A stretch of DNA of 64,000 nucleotides, taken from positions 1-64,000 of the forward strand of contig NZ_JABULX010000003.1 in NCBI RefSeq assembly GCF_013328345.1, written 5' to 3'. Each line of letters opens with the position of its first letter. The stretch's first letter is position 1. The translations under genes and the position numbers were made by a program. The DNA is from Marinifaba aquimaris. GTDB lineage: Bacteria > Pseudomonadota > Gammaproteobacteria > Enterobacterales > Alteromonadaceae. The notes under the pieces were generated by a model. The model was given only the letters and a program-made list of their open reading frames with translations, did not search any database and was not told the origin of the DNA. This document shows positions 36,252 to 46,611 of the stretch, piece by piece.

Positions 36252-38414
36252 ATGAAAAAATCGGTTATTGCTATCGCAGTATCTGCAAGCGTTTTAGTAT
36301 CAGCTTGTGGTGTAAGCAACCAAGCAACTGCTCCATCAGCTGCTGCAAATACTACAACGGCAACAGAGGGTGTTGTTTTGCAAAATCCATTATTCGCAGC
36401 CAGTGAACTGCAATTTCAAGCACCGGATTTTAGTAAAATTAAAGACGAGCATTTTTTACCTGCTTTCGAAAAAGGCATGGCACAGCACTTAGCTGAAATT
36501 GAAGCTATTGCAAATAACCCAGCTCCTGCCACTTTTGACAATACATTTGTCGCGATGGAAAAGTCGGGCGAATTACTAACGCGTGTGGGTCGCATCTTTT
36601 TCAATTTAGCCGGTTCAACGAGTAACCCTGAGCGTCGTGCTATTCAGCAAGAAATTGCACCTAAAATGGCGGGCCACTCAGATAACATCAAGTTAAACGC
36701 GCAATTATTTGCACGTGTTCAAACGGTTTACGATAACCGCAATACATTAAATTTAGACGCTGAAGCGCTGCGTTTAGTTGAAGTGACTTACAAAGATTTT
36801 GTTCGCGCAGGTGCTAAGTTAACTCAAGCGCAAAAAGTGGCAATTCGCGCAATTAACGAAGAGCATTCAAAGTTAACTACACAATTTTCGCAAAACCTAT
36901 TAAAAGAAACGAAGAATATTCAAGTTATCGTTGATTACGCTGAAGAGCTAGACGGTTTATCAGACAAGCAAATTAAAGCGGCTGCTAAAGCGGCAACAGA
37001 AGCGGGTCATGACGGTAAATATGCAATTAATATCACAAATACTACGCGTCAGCCTATCTTAGCTTCAATCAACAACCGCGATTTACGTGAGCGTGTTTGG
37101 AGTGCTTCGGCAAACCGTGCGCAATCTGGTGAAACTGATAATCGCGCAGTGATTGCTCGTTTAGCAACATTACGTGCAGAAAAAGCGGCGTTATTAGGTT
37201 ATGACAACTGGGCAAGCTACAGCTTAGAAGCTGAAATGGCTAAAAACCCTACGGCTGTTTACGAGATGTTTGGCTCTATGGTGCCAACCGTTGTTAAGAA
37301 AGCACAGTCAGAAGCTGAAACGATTCAAGCTATGATCAAGCAAAAAGGTGGCAACTTTGAGTTAAAACCTTGGGACTGGGCATACTATGCTGATCTCGTT
37401 CGCCAAGCGCAATACGACATCAATGAAGAAGAAGTTAAACAATACTTTGAGTTTGATCGCGTATTAAAAGATGGTTTGTTCTTCACTATGGAACGTTTAT
37501 TCGGTATTCGTTTCGAAGCGCGCACTGACTTACCGGTTTACCACCCAGATGTTGATGCCTACGAAATTTTTGATAAAAATGGCGAAAGCTTAGCTATTTT
37601 CTATGCTGACTACTTTGCTCGTGAAGGTAAGCGCGGTGGTGCATGGATGTCATCTTTTGTTGGTCAATCGGGTTTGTTAAATCAAAAGCCAGTGATTGTG
37701 AATGTGATGAACATTCCTAAAGGTGCAGATGGTGAACCTACGTTGGTTAGCTACAGCAACGTGACGACTATGTTCCACGAGCTGGGTCATGGCTTACACG
37801 GCGCGTTCTCTGATGTTAAATATCCATCACTTGCTGGTACAGCTACATCTCGTGACTATGTTGAATTCCCGTCTACCTTTATGGAAGATTTTGCCGGTAC
37901 ACCTGAAGTTATCGCTAATTACGCCAAACACTACAAGACAGGCGAAGCGATTCCTGAAGAGTTATTAGCTCGCGTGATTAAATCGCGTAGCTTTAACCAA
38001 GGCTTCGATACATTAGAATATATGTCTGCTGCCTTATTAGACATGGAATGGCACGCGATCAGTGCAGACCAAGATGTATCGGATGTGAATGCATTTGAAC
38101 AAAAGGCACTTGAAAAACACGGTGTAAATATCACTGCTATTCCACCTCGCTATAAGTCTACCTATTTCGCTCATTCAATGGGTGGTGGCTACTCGGCGCG
38201 TTATTACGCTTACATGTGGAGTGAGATCTTAGCTGCTGATGCCTATGCTTTTGTTCAAGCTAATGGCGGTTTAACGCTTAAAAACGGTGATAGCTTCCGC
38301 AAGCATATTTTATCTACGGGTAACAGCAAAGACACTATGGAACTGTATAAAGGTTTCAGAGGGCAAGCGCCAACAACTGATGGTTTATTAATTCGTCGTG
38401 GTTTAAAAGAATAA
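36252..38414 (+). CDS. lipoprotein peptidyl-dipeptidase of family M3 (Dcp-like)
   Basis: 720 residues. The N-terminus (MKKSVIAIAVSASVLVSAC) carries a lipobox, so the mature enzyme is lipid-anchored at Cys19 in the envelope. The M3 zinc site is FHELGHGLHG with His509, Glu510 and His513, and the downstream EFPSTFMED segment supplies the third ligand. The length fits Dcp. It likely cleaves dipeptides from peptide C-termini in the periplasm. Monocistronic with a strong terminator. The lipoprotein form differs from cytoplasmic enterobacterial Dcp. Confidence 0.92.
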   Translation: MKKSVIAIAVSASVLVSACGVSNQATAPSAAANTTTATEGVVLQNPLFAASELQFQAPDFSKIKDEHFLPAFEKGMAQHLAEIEAIANNPAPATFDNTFVAMEKSGELLTRVGRIFFNLAGSTSNPERRAIQQEIAPKMAGHSDNIKLNAQLFARVQTVYDNRNTLNLDAEALRLVEVTYKDFVRAGAKLTQAQKVAIRAINEEHSKLTTQFSQNLLKETKNIQVIVDYAEELDGLSDKQIKAAAKAATEAGHDGKYAINITNTTRQPILASINNRDLRERVWSASANRAQSGETDNRAVIARLATLRAEKAALLGYDNWASYSLEAEMAKNPTAVYEMFGSMVPTVVKKAQSEAETIQAMIKQKGGNFELKPWDWAYYADLVRQAQYDINEEEVKQYFEFDRVLKDGLFFTMERLFGIRFEARTDLPVYHPDVDAYEIFDKNGESLAIFYADYFAREGKRGGAWMSSFVGQSGLLNQKPVIVNVMNIPKGADGEPTLVSYSNVTTMFHELGHGLHGAFSDVKYPSLAGTATSRDYVEFPSTFMEDFAGTPEVIANYAKHYKTGEAIPEELLARVIKSRSFNQGFDTLEYMSAALLDMEWHAISADQDVSDVNAFEQKALEKHGVNITAIPPRYKSTYFAHSMGGGYSARYYAYMWSEILAADAYAFVQANGGLTLKNGDSFRKHILSTGNSKDTMELYKGFRGQAPTTDGLLIRRGLKE

Positions 38415-38442
38415 ACGACCAGCTAATCTTTTAGATGTTTTC

Positions 38443-38469
38443 AAACGCCCAGCTTATGCTGGGCGTTTT
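38443..38469 (+). terminator. terminator after the M3 peptidase gene
   Basis: AAACGCCCAGC (38443-38453) pairs with GCTGGGCGTTT (38458-38468) around TTAT, followed by T residues. Confidence 0.85.
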
Positions 38470-38481
38470 GCTTTCTGTTGG

Positions 38482-39090
38482 TTAGTAATACTCGTGATCA
38501 TTGGCTTTACGCGATGTCATCTTTATCAAAGTATCGTCTTGTTTGATGTAGTGGTGATAGAGCGCAGCCAATATATGAAAGAGAATTAACAGCCAAACGC
38601 CCCATGCGCCAAGTATATCTTTGTGAATATAATCAAAGGTCTGTTCATAATCTGAAACTGTGATGCCCAGCGTATTGACAAAAAAGTCAGTATAGAGCCA
38701 AGTATCCTCAAACTTAGCAATACTGAATAAAAAGAAAAAATCATTGCTAGCACCTGTGGCCATGTAACCTGTGATGGGCATAATTATCATCACGGCATAG
38801 AGCACGTAGTGTCCGATGTGAGCAAAAAAATGAGTGATGGCTGAACCTGGCTCTAGATCGGGGGCGCGTTCGGTCAGTCGCCAGATGACCCTAAGTAAGA
38901 CCAGAACACCTATTGTGATACCAAAAGACAAATGCAATTGCAGGGCATTCCAATTCTCTGGAGTATCTTTGATGGTAAACCACTGCCGATAGTACACGCT
39001 AAGGTAGGCACCAAGGAACAACAGCGCTGTTATCCAGTGCAGGTATTTTGCTATTGTGCCGTAAGTCTTTCTGGAATTTCGTAAGCTCAT
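38482..39090 (-). CDS. cytochrome b561-type membrane protein
   Basis: About 202 residues from the ATG at 39090 (MSLRNSRKTYGTIAKYLHW); an ATG at 39117 would add nine residues but lacks a ribosome-binding site. The four-helix pattern of bacterial cytochrome b561 is present, with heme-ligand histidines likely in KYLHW, LHLSFG, HIGHYVLY and ILFHILAALYHH. Such proteins transfer electrons from quinol or reduce periplasmic acceptors. No partner gene is adjacent. Confidence 0.8.
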   Translation of the reverse strand: MSLRNSRKTYGTIAKYLHWITALLFLGAYLSVYYRQWFTIKDTPENWNALQLHLSFGITIGVLVLLRVIWRLTERAPDLEPGSAITHFFAHIGHYVLYAVMIIMPITGYMATGASNDFFFLFSIAKFEDTWLYTDFFVNTLGITVSDYEQTFDYIHKDILGAWGVWLLILFHILAALYHHYIKQDDTLIKMTSRKANDHEYY

Positions 39091-39205
39091 TAACCCAGTC
39101 TCCGCAGCTAGCTGCATAAAGTATGGGATTAAACTACTAAATATGCGAGTAACGAGCGAAAATGCCGACTTTTAGCGTTATTTTCTTCGAACTAGGTCTA
39201 TTTAG

Positions 39206-40282
39206 TTAAGAGCCTTGTTTGATGTCATCAAACCGGGTTTTGATCTTTCCACCTATTAAATCTACCCGTCGTTGCATTTCTGCTAACCAAGCTTGATCGT
39301 TTTTTAGTGTTGGTGAAAACATCATTTTTCGCTCAGTTGGGCCAACGTAAAACATGCCATCAAATAATTCAGCGGTAGTCGCATTACGCGCATTCATCTG
39401 ACTTAATTTAACCCTTGCTTTTGGCATTAACGCTGCAAATTCGTGATGGGCTAAAGGCGACGTTTTTAAATCGATTATCGCATTAGAAAGGCTGGGCTGG
39501 GCTTGATGAATCGCCTGCATAAGAGCGGGTTGAATAACAGGCCAAACCGTATAAATTTGGTTGGGTTTATGGTGAGCAATACGCGTCATTAACGGCCAGT
39601 CTTTAATCGCTAAATTGGGTTTTAATGCTCCATCTAGTTTAAGTGTGTGAAACGCGCCAAAAATAAACAGTGCCTTTTCATTGCGCACGCGCTTTTTAAT
39701 AAGCTGTTCAAAGCCGTTGACCTTGTCATCTGCTAGTGTTCGCCACGCCTGACTGGTTTGAATATCTGACCAAGAAAAGGCTGCCTCAGCAAGGGTTACT
39801 TTAAGCTGATGAGTGTGTTTTTGAGTTTGGTTGAAACGGCGTACTTGGCTGAAAAAATTGGCATACACATCGGGAGTCCAAGCCGTAAAGTAGAGAGTTT
39901 CACGCCATACCTGGCTCACTTCTTGTTCACTGATATCTGCTCCTGAAAGGTACTGATCGAGTAAAGCTTGGTATTTAGCATTACCAAATTCGATCACTAT
40001 ATGTTGTACCTTATCAGCAAAGTCAGCGGTGGTGATCATCGCGGTGATCCCTTGCATCACTTCGTCATAAAAGTGGGCATCACCCATAGCGACAATTTGG
40101 TATTGGTCAAACAAGTTTAAGATGGCTTGTTCGGCAGGCTTTGCACGGCTTAGCATGGTTGTCGTTTGCTTTTCTGTAAGGTAGTAATTTGAGCTTTTGG
40201 GTAGGTAGTCACATGCACTTAGTAAAAAACAAACAACGAAGAGCAAGCTGTGGTTAAAGCATTGACGATAGCGCATAAACAT
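39206..40282 (-). CDS. ChaN-like (Tiki/TraB-related) lipoprotein
   Basis: 358 residues with a lipobox (FLLSAC), so an envelope lipoprotein. GDAHFYDEV and a later GAFHTLK are the paired histidine motifs of the ChaN/Tiki family, which binds heme or acts as a metallopeptidase-like fold. IVIEFGNAKYQALLDQYL is also family-like. A partial Fur-like sequence (AATGATAATTAAT, 40308-40320) lies 26 bp upstream but matches only half of the consensus, so iron control is merely possible. Function is inferred from the family. Confidence 0.65.
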   Translation of the reverse strand: MFMRYRQCFNHSLLFVVCFLLSACDYLPKSSNYYLTEKQTTTMLSRAKPAEQAILNLFDQYQIVAMGDAHFYDEVMQGITAMITTADFADKVQHIVIEFGNAKYQALLDQYLSGADISEQEVSQVWRETLYFTAWTPDVYANFFSQVRRFNQTQKHTHQLKVTLAEAAFSWSDIQTSQAWRTLADDKVNGFEQLIKKRVRNEKALFIFGAFHTLKLDGALKPNLAIKDWPLMTRIAHHKPNQIYTVWPVIQPALMQAIHQAQPSLSNAIIDLKTSPLAHHEFAALMPKARVKLSQMNARNATTAELFDGMFYVGPTERKMMFSPTLKNDQAWLAEMQRRVDLIGGKIKTRFDDIKQGS

Positions 40283-40483
40283 AAGGAACCAAAATATGAT
40301 TTATGTAAATGATAATTAATTGCGTTTGGGTTGGCAATAATATCTGGGTGCTCTAATGTGTTAGTTTTTATCGACAAAATGATAAATAAATGCTTGTTTT
40401 ATACACAAAAAAGAACAATTTTGCTCATTTATTATCAATCTAACGTTTTATAATAAAACCTGTTCACAACTACAGGAATCTGC

Positions 40484-43216
40484 ATGTTTCAAAGCATTAA
40501 GACGAAAATTCTAGCGAGTGTCACCCTGGTTGTTATCCTAGCCTTTGCAATCATGACGTTATTGATTAGCCAATACACCAGTGAGCGCGCTTATCAAAAT
40601 GCTTACCAACAAGCCGAGCTACAAGCCGTAGTTTACAATCAAGCCCTGCAACAACAATTAGAACAAAGCTTAGGGCGTATTAAAGCCTTTGCTTTAACCT
40701 TTGCTGAGCTAGCTGCCGCAGGTGGCACAGACCGCGCCTTACTCGACGAAATATTAAAAAAAACAGTCACTAATCAAGGTACTAAATACTTAGGCGCTTG
40801 GATGCTATGGGAGCCTAATGCTTTTGATGGTTTAGATAACGATTATAAAAGTGCGCCATTTCACGACAGTACAGGGCGCGTGAATGCATATTGGCATTGG
40901 GATGAAGCCGGTAACATTACCCATGATGTCAATATCGAATGGCAAGGTGCCGTTTGGTATGACAAGCCCCGAGAACTGAAAAAACCTACTTTTTTAGAGC
41001 CTTATATTTATGAAGTTAACGACAAAGAGCAGCTAGTATTTAGTTTAGCTGCGCCGATTTTTGATAACGAGGGACAGTTTTTAGGTATTGTCGGGTTGGA
41101 TTATGACTTGAATACCCTAACGGCACTTATTGTTGAACAAGCACAAGATCAGCAATTGAGTTTACTCGCCACCGATGGTTTAGTGTTTGCGGGGCATGAA
41201 CTCGGTCAGGTTTCTAATTCAGCTTTGGCAGCTGTTAAAGCAGGGCAAAGTTATATTGAAACGATAACCGCACAAGGGCAAAAAGTTTATCGCGTTTATA
41301 CACCGTTTAACATTGCTGATGCGGTTACCAATTGGTCTTTGGTTAGCTCAATTAATGTTGAAACACTACAGGCTCCGTCCTACCAAATAAAGTTATACAT
41401 TGGCAAAATTGCTGCTGTTGCTTTAGGGCTGTTATTAATTTTATTGGTGCCTATTTTAAATCGTCTGGTGTTTAAGCCCGTGACCCATGTGACGGATGCC
41501 GTAAAGCAAATTGGTCAACATAACTATCAAGTTGATTTGGCCTTAAAAAGCCAAGATGAGATAGGTCAATTAGGTCGAGCGATTCAAACCATGTCGCAAG
41601 AAATTGCTAAAAAGACAGACGCTTTGGCACACAGTGAAGAAATGGTCAGGCAAATAAATACTGAGCTAGAGCAAAGGGTTGATGACAGAACGCAAGACTT
41701 GCGATCTGCAAATGAATCTTTAGTCATAGCTAAGCAAAAAGCTGATCAAGCGAATCGTGCTAAATCTGAATTTTTAGCCAATATGAGCCATGAAATTCGC
41801 ACGCCGTTAAACGGTATTAAAGGGCTATATCACTTATTAAATGAAACGCCGTTAAATGACGAGCAACAAGAGTTACTCGATAACTCAGCTGAATCAGCCG
41901 AACTGCTACTGACTATTCTCAACGACATTTTAGACTTTTCTAAGATTGAAGCAGGGCAGATTTCTTATCAAGCAGAAGAAACAGAGCTCCATACCTTAGT
42001 TCAACAAGTGATTAACTTGAGTTTGCCATTAACACAGCAAAAGCTTATTGAATTCAATGTCGAAATTGATGATAGCGCACCTGCTAAAGCGCAACTCGAT
42101 CCGCTCAGGGTACGACAAATATTGCTTAATTTACTGAGTAATGCGATTAAATTTACCGAACAGGGTAGTGTGTTACTAGCCGTAACGGTCGAAAGTGACA
42201 ACTTAGTATTTACTGTTAATGATACCGGAATTGGCATGACAGCCAGCCAGTTAGCGAATATTTTCAAACCCTTTATGCAAGCTGATGCAGGTACCACTAA
42301 AAAATTTGGTGGTACGGGGTTGGGGCTCAGTATTTCACAGCAACTCGCAGAGTTGATGTCGGGCAAAATCAGTATCGAAAGCGAACCGGGCGTTGGTACT
42401 GTTTGTACCCTGAGCTTACCGCTTATTAGTGACAGACCAGATCAAGCAAGTAATGCTCAATTTTATTTTAAAGCTAAAACCCAGTTTGCGGTTTTATTAG
42501 GAGATACCGAACTAGCGCTTAAAATGCATGCCTTATTGGTTAACCAGCAAGTCGATTACCAACTTACCCCAACAATAGACGAGCAGGTTATTCAATCAAA
42601 CGCCCTGATTGTGCTAGATGTCTTTACTCTGGGGCAAATGACCGAACAAGAACTGGCCAAACTACATCAACACAAACACAAGGTGTTGATTGTTAGGCAA
42701 TTCCACCAGCAACAAGTAAATGGTTTTATCCATATTATTGATTTCCCTATTACCCCATTCGCTTTTCACAAAGCAGTACAAAAAATGCTCGCTGAAGGGC
42801 GGCCTGAGCCAGATAAGTCAACGACTCAACCCCAAGACTTGACGGGCATTAGGGTATTGTTGGCCGATGATATTCATATGAATCGTCTTGTCGCTAAACG
42901 CATCTTAGCTAAGTTAAATGCCGAGGTAGGTTTGGCCAATAACGGTGTTGAGGTTTTAGGTAAAGTCGCTGAAGCAGAATTTGATGTAGTACTTATGGAT
43001 TTACATATGCCTGAGATGGATGGTTTAGTCGCGACCAAGCAACTAAAATCGAACCCCGCTTGGGCTGATATACCTGTGATTGGTTTAACTGCAGATGCCC
43101 AAGATGAAACCAAACAAACCTGTTTAACAGCCGGCATGGTTGATTTTATTGTCAAACCGTTTGAGCCTCAGGTACTGGTAGAAAAAATTCAGCGCTCGTT
43201 AAAATCCGTCAAATAG
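40484..43216 (+). CDS. hybrid sensor histidine kinase with a Cache-type periplasmic sensor
   Basis: 910 residues: a membrane segment (about 8-30), a periplasmic dCache-like sensor (about 35-300; MLWEPNAFDG, IVGLDYDLN), a second membrane segment (about 305-328), HAMP, coiled coil, a HisKA domain with SHEIRTPLNG (His436), HATPase with the GTGLGLSI box, and a C-terminal receiver domain (about 787-905) with phospho-acceptor Asp839 in LMDLHMPEMDG. There is no HPt domain in the protein; transfer must go to a separate HPt protein or regulator. Only the truncated HPt at 8456 is in this window, and a link is not shown. Confidence 0.92.
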   Translation: MFQSIKTKILASVTLVVILAFAIMTLLISQYTSERAYQNAYQQAELQAVVYNQALQQQLEQSLGRIKAFALTFAELAAAGGTDRALLDEILKKTVTNQGTKYLGAWMLWEPNAFDGLDNDYKSAPFHDSTGRVNAYWHWDEAGNITHDVNIEWQGAVWYDKPRELKKPTFLEPYIYEVNDKEQLVFSLAAPIFDNEGQFLGIVGLDYDLNTLTALIVEQAQDQQLSLLATDGLVFAGHELGQVSNSALAAVKAGQSYIETITAQGQKVYRVYTPFNIADAVTNWSLVSSINVETLQAPSYQIKLYIGKIAAVALGLLLILLVPILNRLVFKPVTHVTDAVKQIGQHNYQVDLALKSQDEIGQLGRAIQTMSQEIAKKTDALAHSEEMVRQINTELEQRVDDRTQDLRSANESLVIAKQKADQANRAKSEFLANMSHEIRTPLNGIKGLYHLLNETPLNDEQQELLDNSAESAELLLTILNDILDFSKIEAGQISYQAEETELHTLVQQVINLSLPLTQQKLIEFNVEIDDSAPAKAQLDPLRVRQILLNLLSNAIKFTEQGSVLLAVTVESDNLVFTVNDTGIGMTASQLANIFKPFMQADAGTTKKFGGTGLGLSISQQLAELMSGKISIESEPGVGTVCTLSLPLISDRPDQASNAQFYFKAKTQFAVLLGDTELALKMHALLVNQQVDYQLTPTIDEQVIQSNALIVLDVFTLGQMTEQELAKLHQHKHKVLIVRQFHQQQVNGFIHIIDFPITPFAFHKAVQKMLAEGRPEPDKSTTQPQDLTGIRVLLADDIHMNRLVAKRILAKLNAEVGLANNGVEVLGKVAEAEFDVVLMDLHMPEMDGLVATKQLKSNPAWADIPVIGLTADAQDETKQTCLTAGMVDFIVKPFEPQVLVEKIQRSLKSVK

Positions 43217-43218
43217 AA

Positions 43219-43239
43219 AAGCACCGCGAAACGGTGCTT
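43219..43239. terminator. terminator hairpin after the hybrid kinase gene
   Basis: AAGCACCG (43219-43226) pairs with CGGTGCTT (43232-43239) around CGAAA, between two convergent genes. Confidence 0.7.
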
Positions 43240-43249
43240 GTTAGATAAA

Positions 43250-44575
43250 TTAAACAGCGTTTTTTGCTCGGGTCAGTAAAATAAACGCGATACTCGTGAT
43301 GGCAAGCACCATAACGTAAATTGAATTACTGACTACATCGACTGGCGATATCTTAAATATGGTACCGAGTAATAAGGCTTGGGCGCCAAAAGGCACTAGG
43401 CCTTGAGCAATACAGGCGAAGATATCTAATAAACTCGCACTGCGTTCTGGTTTGGTATTGGAATCATCAGCGAGTTCTTTAGCAATACCACCCGATACGA
43501 CAATTGATACTGTGTTATTGGCAATACAAAGGTTAGAGAAAAAGGCTAAAAAGCCAATGGCAAACTGGCTCGCTTTACTACCACCTATGTGGCTAATTTT
43601 AGCTAGATGGCGCTGAATTTTTTCACTGACATAATGTAAGCCTCCTTGGCGTTTTATCAGCTCACTTAAGCCGCCTATCATCATAGATAATAAAAAGATC
43701 TCTTGCATTGAACTAAAGCCTTCATAACTGTCGCTTACTAGGGCTGATAACGAATAGTCGTATTGCCAGATACCTATAGCCGCTGCTGAGAAAATACCTA
43801 TCAATAAGACAATAAATACATTTACACCGGCAATGGCAAAGCCAAAAATAGCCAAATAGGGCAGGATAAGTATTAAATCGTAGTCTTCAGCTGTGATGCT
43901 TTGATTGGGTATGGTTTGAAATGCTAGATAAAGTAAAGTTAATGCTGCGGCTGGCAAAGCAAATTTTATATTTTCTAAGAATTTCTTTTTGATGTCGGCA
44001 TTTTGTGTTCGAGTAGAAGCGATGGTGGTATCTGAAATAAAAGATAAGTTATCACCAAACATAGCACCACTTAATACCGCACCTGCAACGAGTGCGAGGT
44101 TAATATCGGTTGTTTGCGCCACAGCATAGGCAATAGGCGCAACAGCGCCAATCGTCCCCATTGATGTGCCCATCGCAGTTGCAATTAAAGCCGCGATAAC
44201 AAAAATACCCGGGATAATCATCGATGGCGGCACGATACTCAAGCCCGCATTGACCACTGCATCTACCCCGCCTGTGGCTTTAGCAACAGTGGCAAATGCC
44301 CCCGCGAGTAAATAGATCATACACATAGTCATGATATTGCTATCACCGACACCTTTGATAAAAGTACCTATAGCTTGGTCTAAGGTATTTTGATGCCACT
44401 TAACCGCGAATAGCAGCGCAATAAAAATGGCAGGCATAATGATGATGGGAGCAGGTGTTTGATAAAATGCATAATCAACGCCCTGAGATTCTAGATACAA
44501 GCCAATGCCTAAAAATAAACTAACAAAGAGCAGTAGCGGCAGCAGCGAAATTTTAGCAAGCGTATTTTGATTCAT
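43250..44575 (-). CDS. NhaC-family Na+/H+ antiporter-like transporter
   Basis: 441 residues with about 11-12 membrane segments. The central motif AGAVLSGAMFGDNLSFISDT matches the NhaC family. It probably exchanges sodium for protons, or co-transports an organic substrate as some NhaC paralogues do. Monocistronic. Marine salinity makes sodium handling a plausible task. The substrate is not proven by sequence. Confidence 0.82.
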   Translation of the reverse strand: MNQNTLAKISLLPLLLFVSLFLGIGLYLESQGVDYAFYQTPAPIIIMPAIFIALLFAVKWHQNTLDQAIGTFIKGVGDSNIMTMCMIYLLAGAFATVAKATGGVDAVVNAGLSIVPPSMIIPGIFVIAALIATAMGTSMGTIGAVAPIAYAVAQTTDINLALVAGAVLSGAMFGDNLSFISDTTIASTRTQNADIKKKFLENIKFALPAAALTLLYLAFQTIPNQSITAEDYDLILILPYLAIFGFAIAGVNVFIVLLIGIFSAAAIGIWQYDYSLSALVSDSYEGFSSMQEIFLLSMMIGGLSELIKRQGGLHYVSEKIQRHLAKISHIGGSKASQFAIGFLAFFSNLCIANNTVSIVVSGGIAKELADDSNTKPERSASLLDIFACIAQGLVPFGAQALLLGTIFKISPVDVVSNSIYVMVLAITSIAFILLTRAKNAV

Positions 44576-44734
44576 AACAAAAAAAGTGGATTGATTTGCG
44601 CGAATTTTATCAATAATTGTCGTGAAAAAGCTGTAAATAGCAGCAAAGTGCTTTGTTGAATATTACAAAAAGTGTAACGAGATAATGCCTAACAAGGCGA
44701 TGTCAGTCTTGTTTAGCCGCCAGATAAAAGAGGT

Positions 44735-44766
44735 GGCTAACCTAACTAGAGCAAATTAGGTTAGCC
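44735..44766 (-). terminator. probable terminator after fumC
   Basis: GGCTAACCTAA (44735-44745) pairs perfectly with TTAGGTTAGCC (44756-44766) around a 10-base loop, 34 bp past the fumC stop codon. Only a weak CTCTTTT tract follows on the minus strand. Confidence 0.6.
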
Positions 44767-44800
44767 GGGTTTGGTTTATTTAGCTTAAAAAGATTTGTGA

Positions 44801-46183
44801 TTAGTTCTGGATGCCTCCTTGCGTCAGCTTAGTGGGGTTGAGTAATCGTGTTAATTCTTCATGACTTAAATCAGTGTGCTCGGCGGCGACCTCAATAATA
44901 GGACGACCTTGTTTGTAGGCAATTTTTGCTATTTCTGCTGCTTTTAAGTAACCGATAATTGGGTTGAGGGCCGTCACTAAAATTGGGTTCTTCGACAAAG
45001 CGTCTTTGAGCTTGTCTTCTTTTACCACAAAAGTACTAATGGCTTTATCGGCAAGCAACACACTGATATTGCTCAGTAGTTCAATGCTATCGAGTAGGTT
45101 TTTCGCTACTAATGGCAGCATGACATTTAACTCAAAGTTACCAGACTGGCCGGCAACTGTGATGGCACTATCGTTACCTATTACTTGAGCAGAAACCATA
45201 GCGGCTGCTTCTGGGATCACTGGGTTAACTTTACCCGGCATGATTGATGAACCTGGTTGCAGGGCTTCTAACTCAATTTCACCTAAACCGGCAAGTGGGC
45301 CTGAATTCATCCAACGCAAATCATTGGCGATTTTCATGATGCTAACCGCAGTTGTTTTGAGCTGACCTGAAAGGGCTACCGCAATATCTTGTGAGCCTAT
45401 ATGGGTGAAAAAATTGGCTGCTGGTTGAAAAGCAATACCCGTTTTTTTGCTCAGGGCAATATTAAACTTACCAGCAAAGTCTTGATGAGCGTTGATGCCA
45501 GTTCCAACGGCTGTACCGCCTTGTGCAAGGGTTTGGACACTGCTTTGTAATTGCTGAAGGTGTTTGATGTTTGAGTCAATTTGGTCGGCCCACGCATTTA
45601 AACTTTGGCTCATGCGAACCGGCATGGCATCCATTAAATGCGTGCGTCCCGTTTTGACATAGCCATCCACTTCTTGTGCTTTGGTACGAATGCTATTGAC
45701 TAGGTAGTCTAAGCTTGGCAATAGCTTTTCTGCTAGCTCGATGGCGGCACTGATATGAATGGTAGAGGGAATAATATCATTACTACTTTGGCCGTAATTG
45801 ATGTGGTCATTGGCGCCCACATTGTCACCATAAATGTCACTTGCTAGTGTCGCTAATACTTCATTGGCATTCATATTTGAGCTGGTACCCGAGCCAGTTT
45901 GAAATACATCGACAGGAAAGTGCTTGGTATAGTCGCCGGCTAGCAATTGATCTACGGCTTGGCAAATTGCAGCGCCCATCGGCTTTGGAATCAGCCCGAG
46001 ATCTGTATTGGCCTCAGCTGCGGCATACTTAGCAAGTAACAAAGCTTTGATAAAGGCTTTTGGCATGGTTTGCCCACTGACCGGGAAGTTGTTAACTGCA
46101 CGCTGTGTTTGTGCGGCATACAAGGCTTCTTTTGGTACAGCTAATTCACCCATACTGTCTTTTTCAATACGTGTTTCGGACAT
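44801..46183 (-). CDS. fumC: class II fumarate hydratase
   Basis: 460 residues. Interconverts fumarate and malate in the citric acid cycle without any Fe-S cluster, unlike class I fumarases. The family signature GSSIMPGKVNP lies at 311-321 with the catalytic serine loop, and SGRTHLMDA-type sequence (KTGRTHLMDAMP) is present. It follows a small gene by 16 bp, and a near-perfect Fur box precedes that gene. Known pattern: in pseudomonads fumC is Fur-regulated and takes over when iron is short. I infer the same use here. Confidence 0.95.
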   Translation of the reverse strand: MSETRIEKDSMGELAVPKEALYAAQTQRAVNNFPVSGQTMPKAFIKALLLAKYAAAEANTDLGLIPKPMGAAICQAVDQLLAGDYTKHFPVDVFQTGSGTSSNMNANEVLATLASDIYGDNVGANDHINYGQSSNDIIPSTIHISAAIELAEKLLPSLDYLVNSIRTKAQEVDGYVKTGRTHLMDAMPVRMSQSLNAWADQIDSNIKHLQQLQSSVQTLAQGGTAVGTGINAHQDFAGKFNIALSKKTGIAFQPAANFFTHIGSQDIAVALSGQLKTTAVSIMKIANDLRWMNSGPLAGLGEIELEALQPGSSIMPGKVNPVIPEAAAMVSAQVIGNDSAITVAGQSGNFELNVMLPLVAKNLLDSIELLSNISVLLADKAISTFVVKEDKLKDALSKNPILVTALNPIIGYLKAAEIAKIAYKQGRPIIEVAAEHTDLSHEELTRLLNPTKLTQGGIQN

Positions 46184-46199
46184 TAAATTTTCCTTATCA

Positions 46200-46598
46200 T
46201 TATTTGTTTAGGCTTCGTTCTACATAGCGGGTAGTGATAGCGAGCTCTGCTAACAAGCTTTTCAGTTGTTGCTCACTTTCATCACTTGTCACTAAGCGCT
46301 GAAGTGCACTTAGTGGTTTGTAAATTTGATCAAGGCAAGCCTGTCGCCAGTGTCTGGGAACTAATTCATCAACGACAGCTTCGAGCAATAAGCGAAATTG
46401 ACCTATATAAATCACCCGCTTATTTGCCAGGCTCTGACCATCCATTACGGATTCTTCTTGAGTAAACCAAAGTGCTAATAACGCAGGGTTATTGGCTTCT
46501 GAGCCAAACCGAATTTTGCGTTTAAGTTGCTTACTCGCAGGTGTTTCAAGTAGGTCGATATTAGTCATTACTGCAGCTTTAATTGGTCTATAGTTCAT
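46200..46598 (-). CDS. hypothetical protein upstream of fumC (FagA-like position)
   Basis: 132 residues, no signal peptide or membrane segment, mostly helical, with WFTQEESVMDGQSLANKRV and VDELVPRHWRQACLDQIYKP as notable parts. It is directly behind a Fur box and 16 bp ahead of fumC, so it is likely co-transcribed. In Pseudomonas the gene fagA holds this place before fumC; I cannot demonstrate homology from memory, so I leave the symbol empty. An ATG at 46568 is an alternative start. Function unknown. Confidence 0.65.
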   Translation of the reverse strand: MNYRPIKAAVMTNIDLLETPASKQLKRKIRFGSEANNPALLALWFTQEESVMDGQSLANKRVIYIGQFRLLLEAVVDELVPRHWRQACLDQIYKPLSALQRLVTSDESEQQLKSLLAELAITTRYVERSLNK

Positions 46599-46611
46599 TT
46601 GCTAATAGTAA

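Noticed and set aside
36221-36406. 61-residue frame overlapping the M3 peptidase start
   Set aside because: The frame overlaps the lipoprotein signal peptide of the peptidase in another frame and has no family resemblance.
40308-40320. Fur-like sequence ahead of the ChaN-like lipoprotein
   Set aside because: Only the left half of the consensus matches well; kept as a note in the gene entry but not listed as a site.
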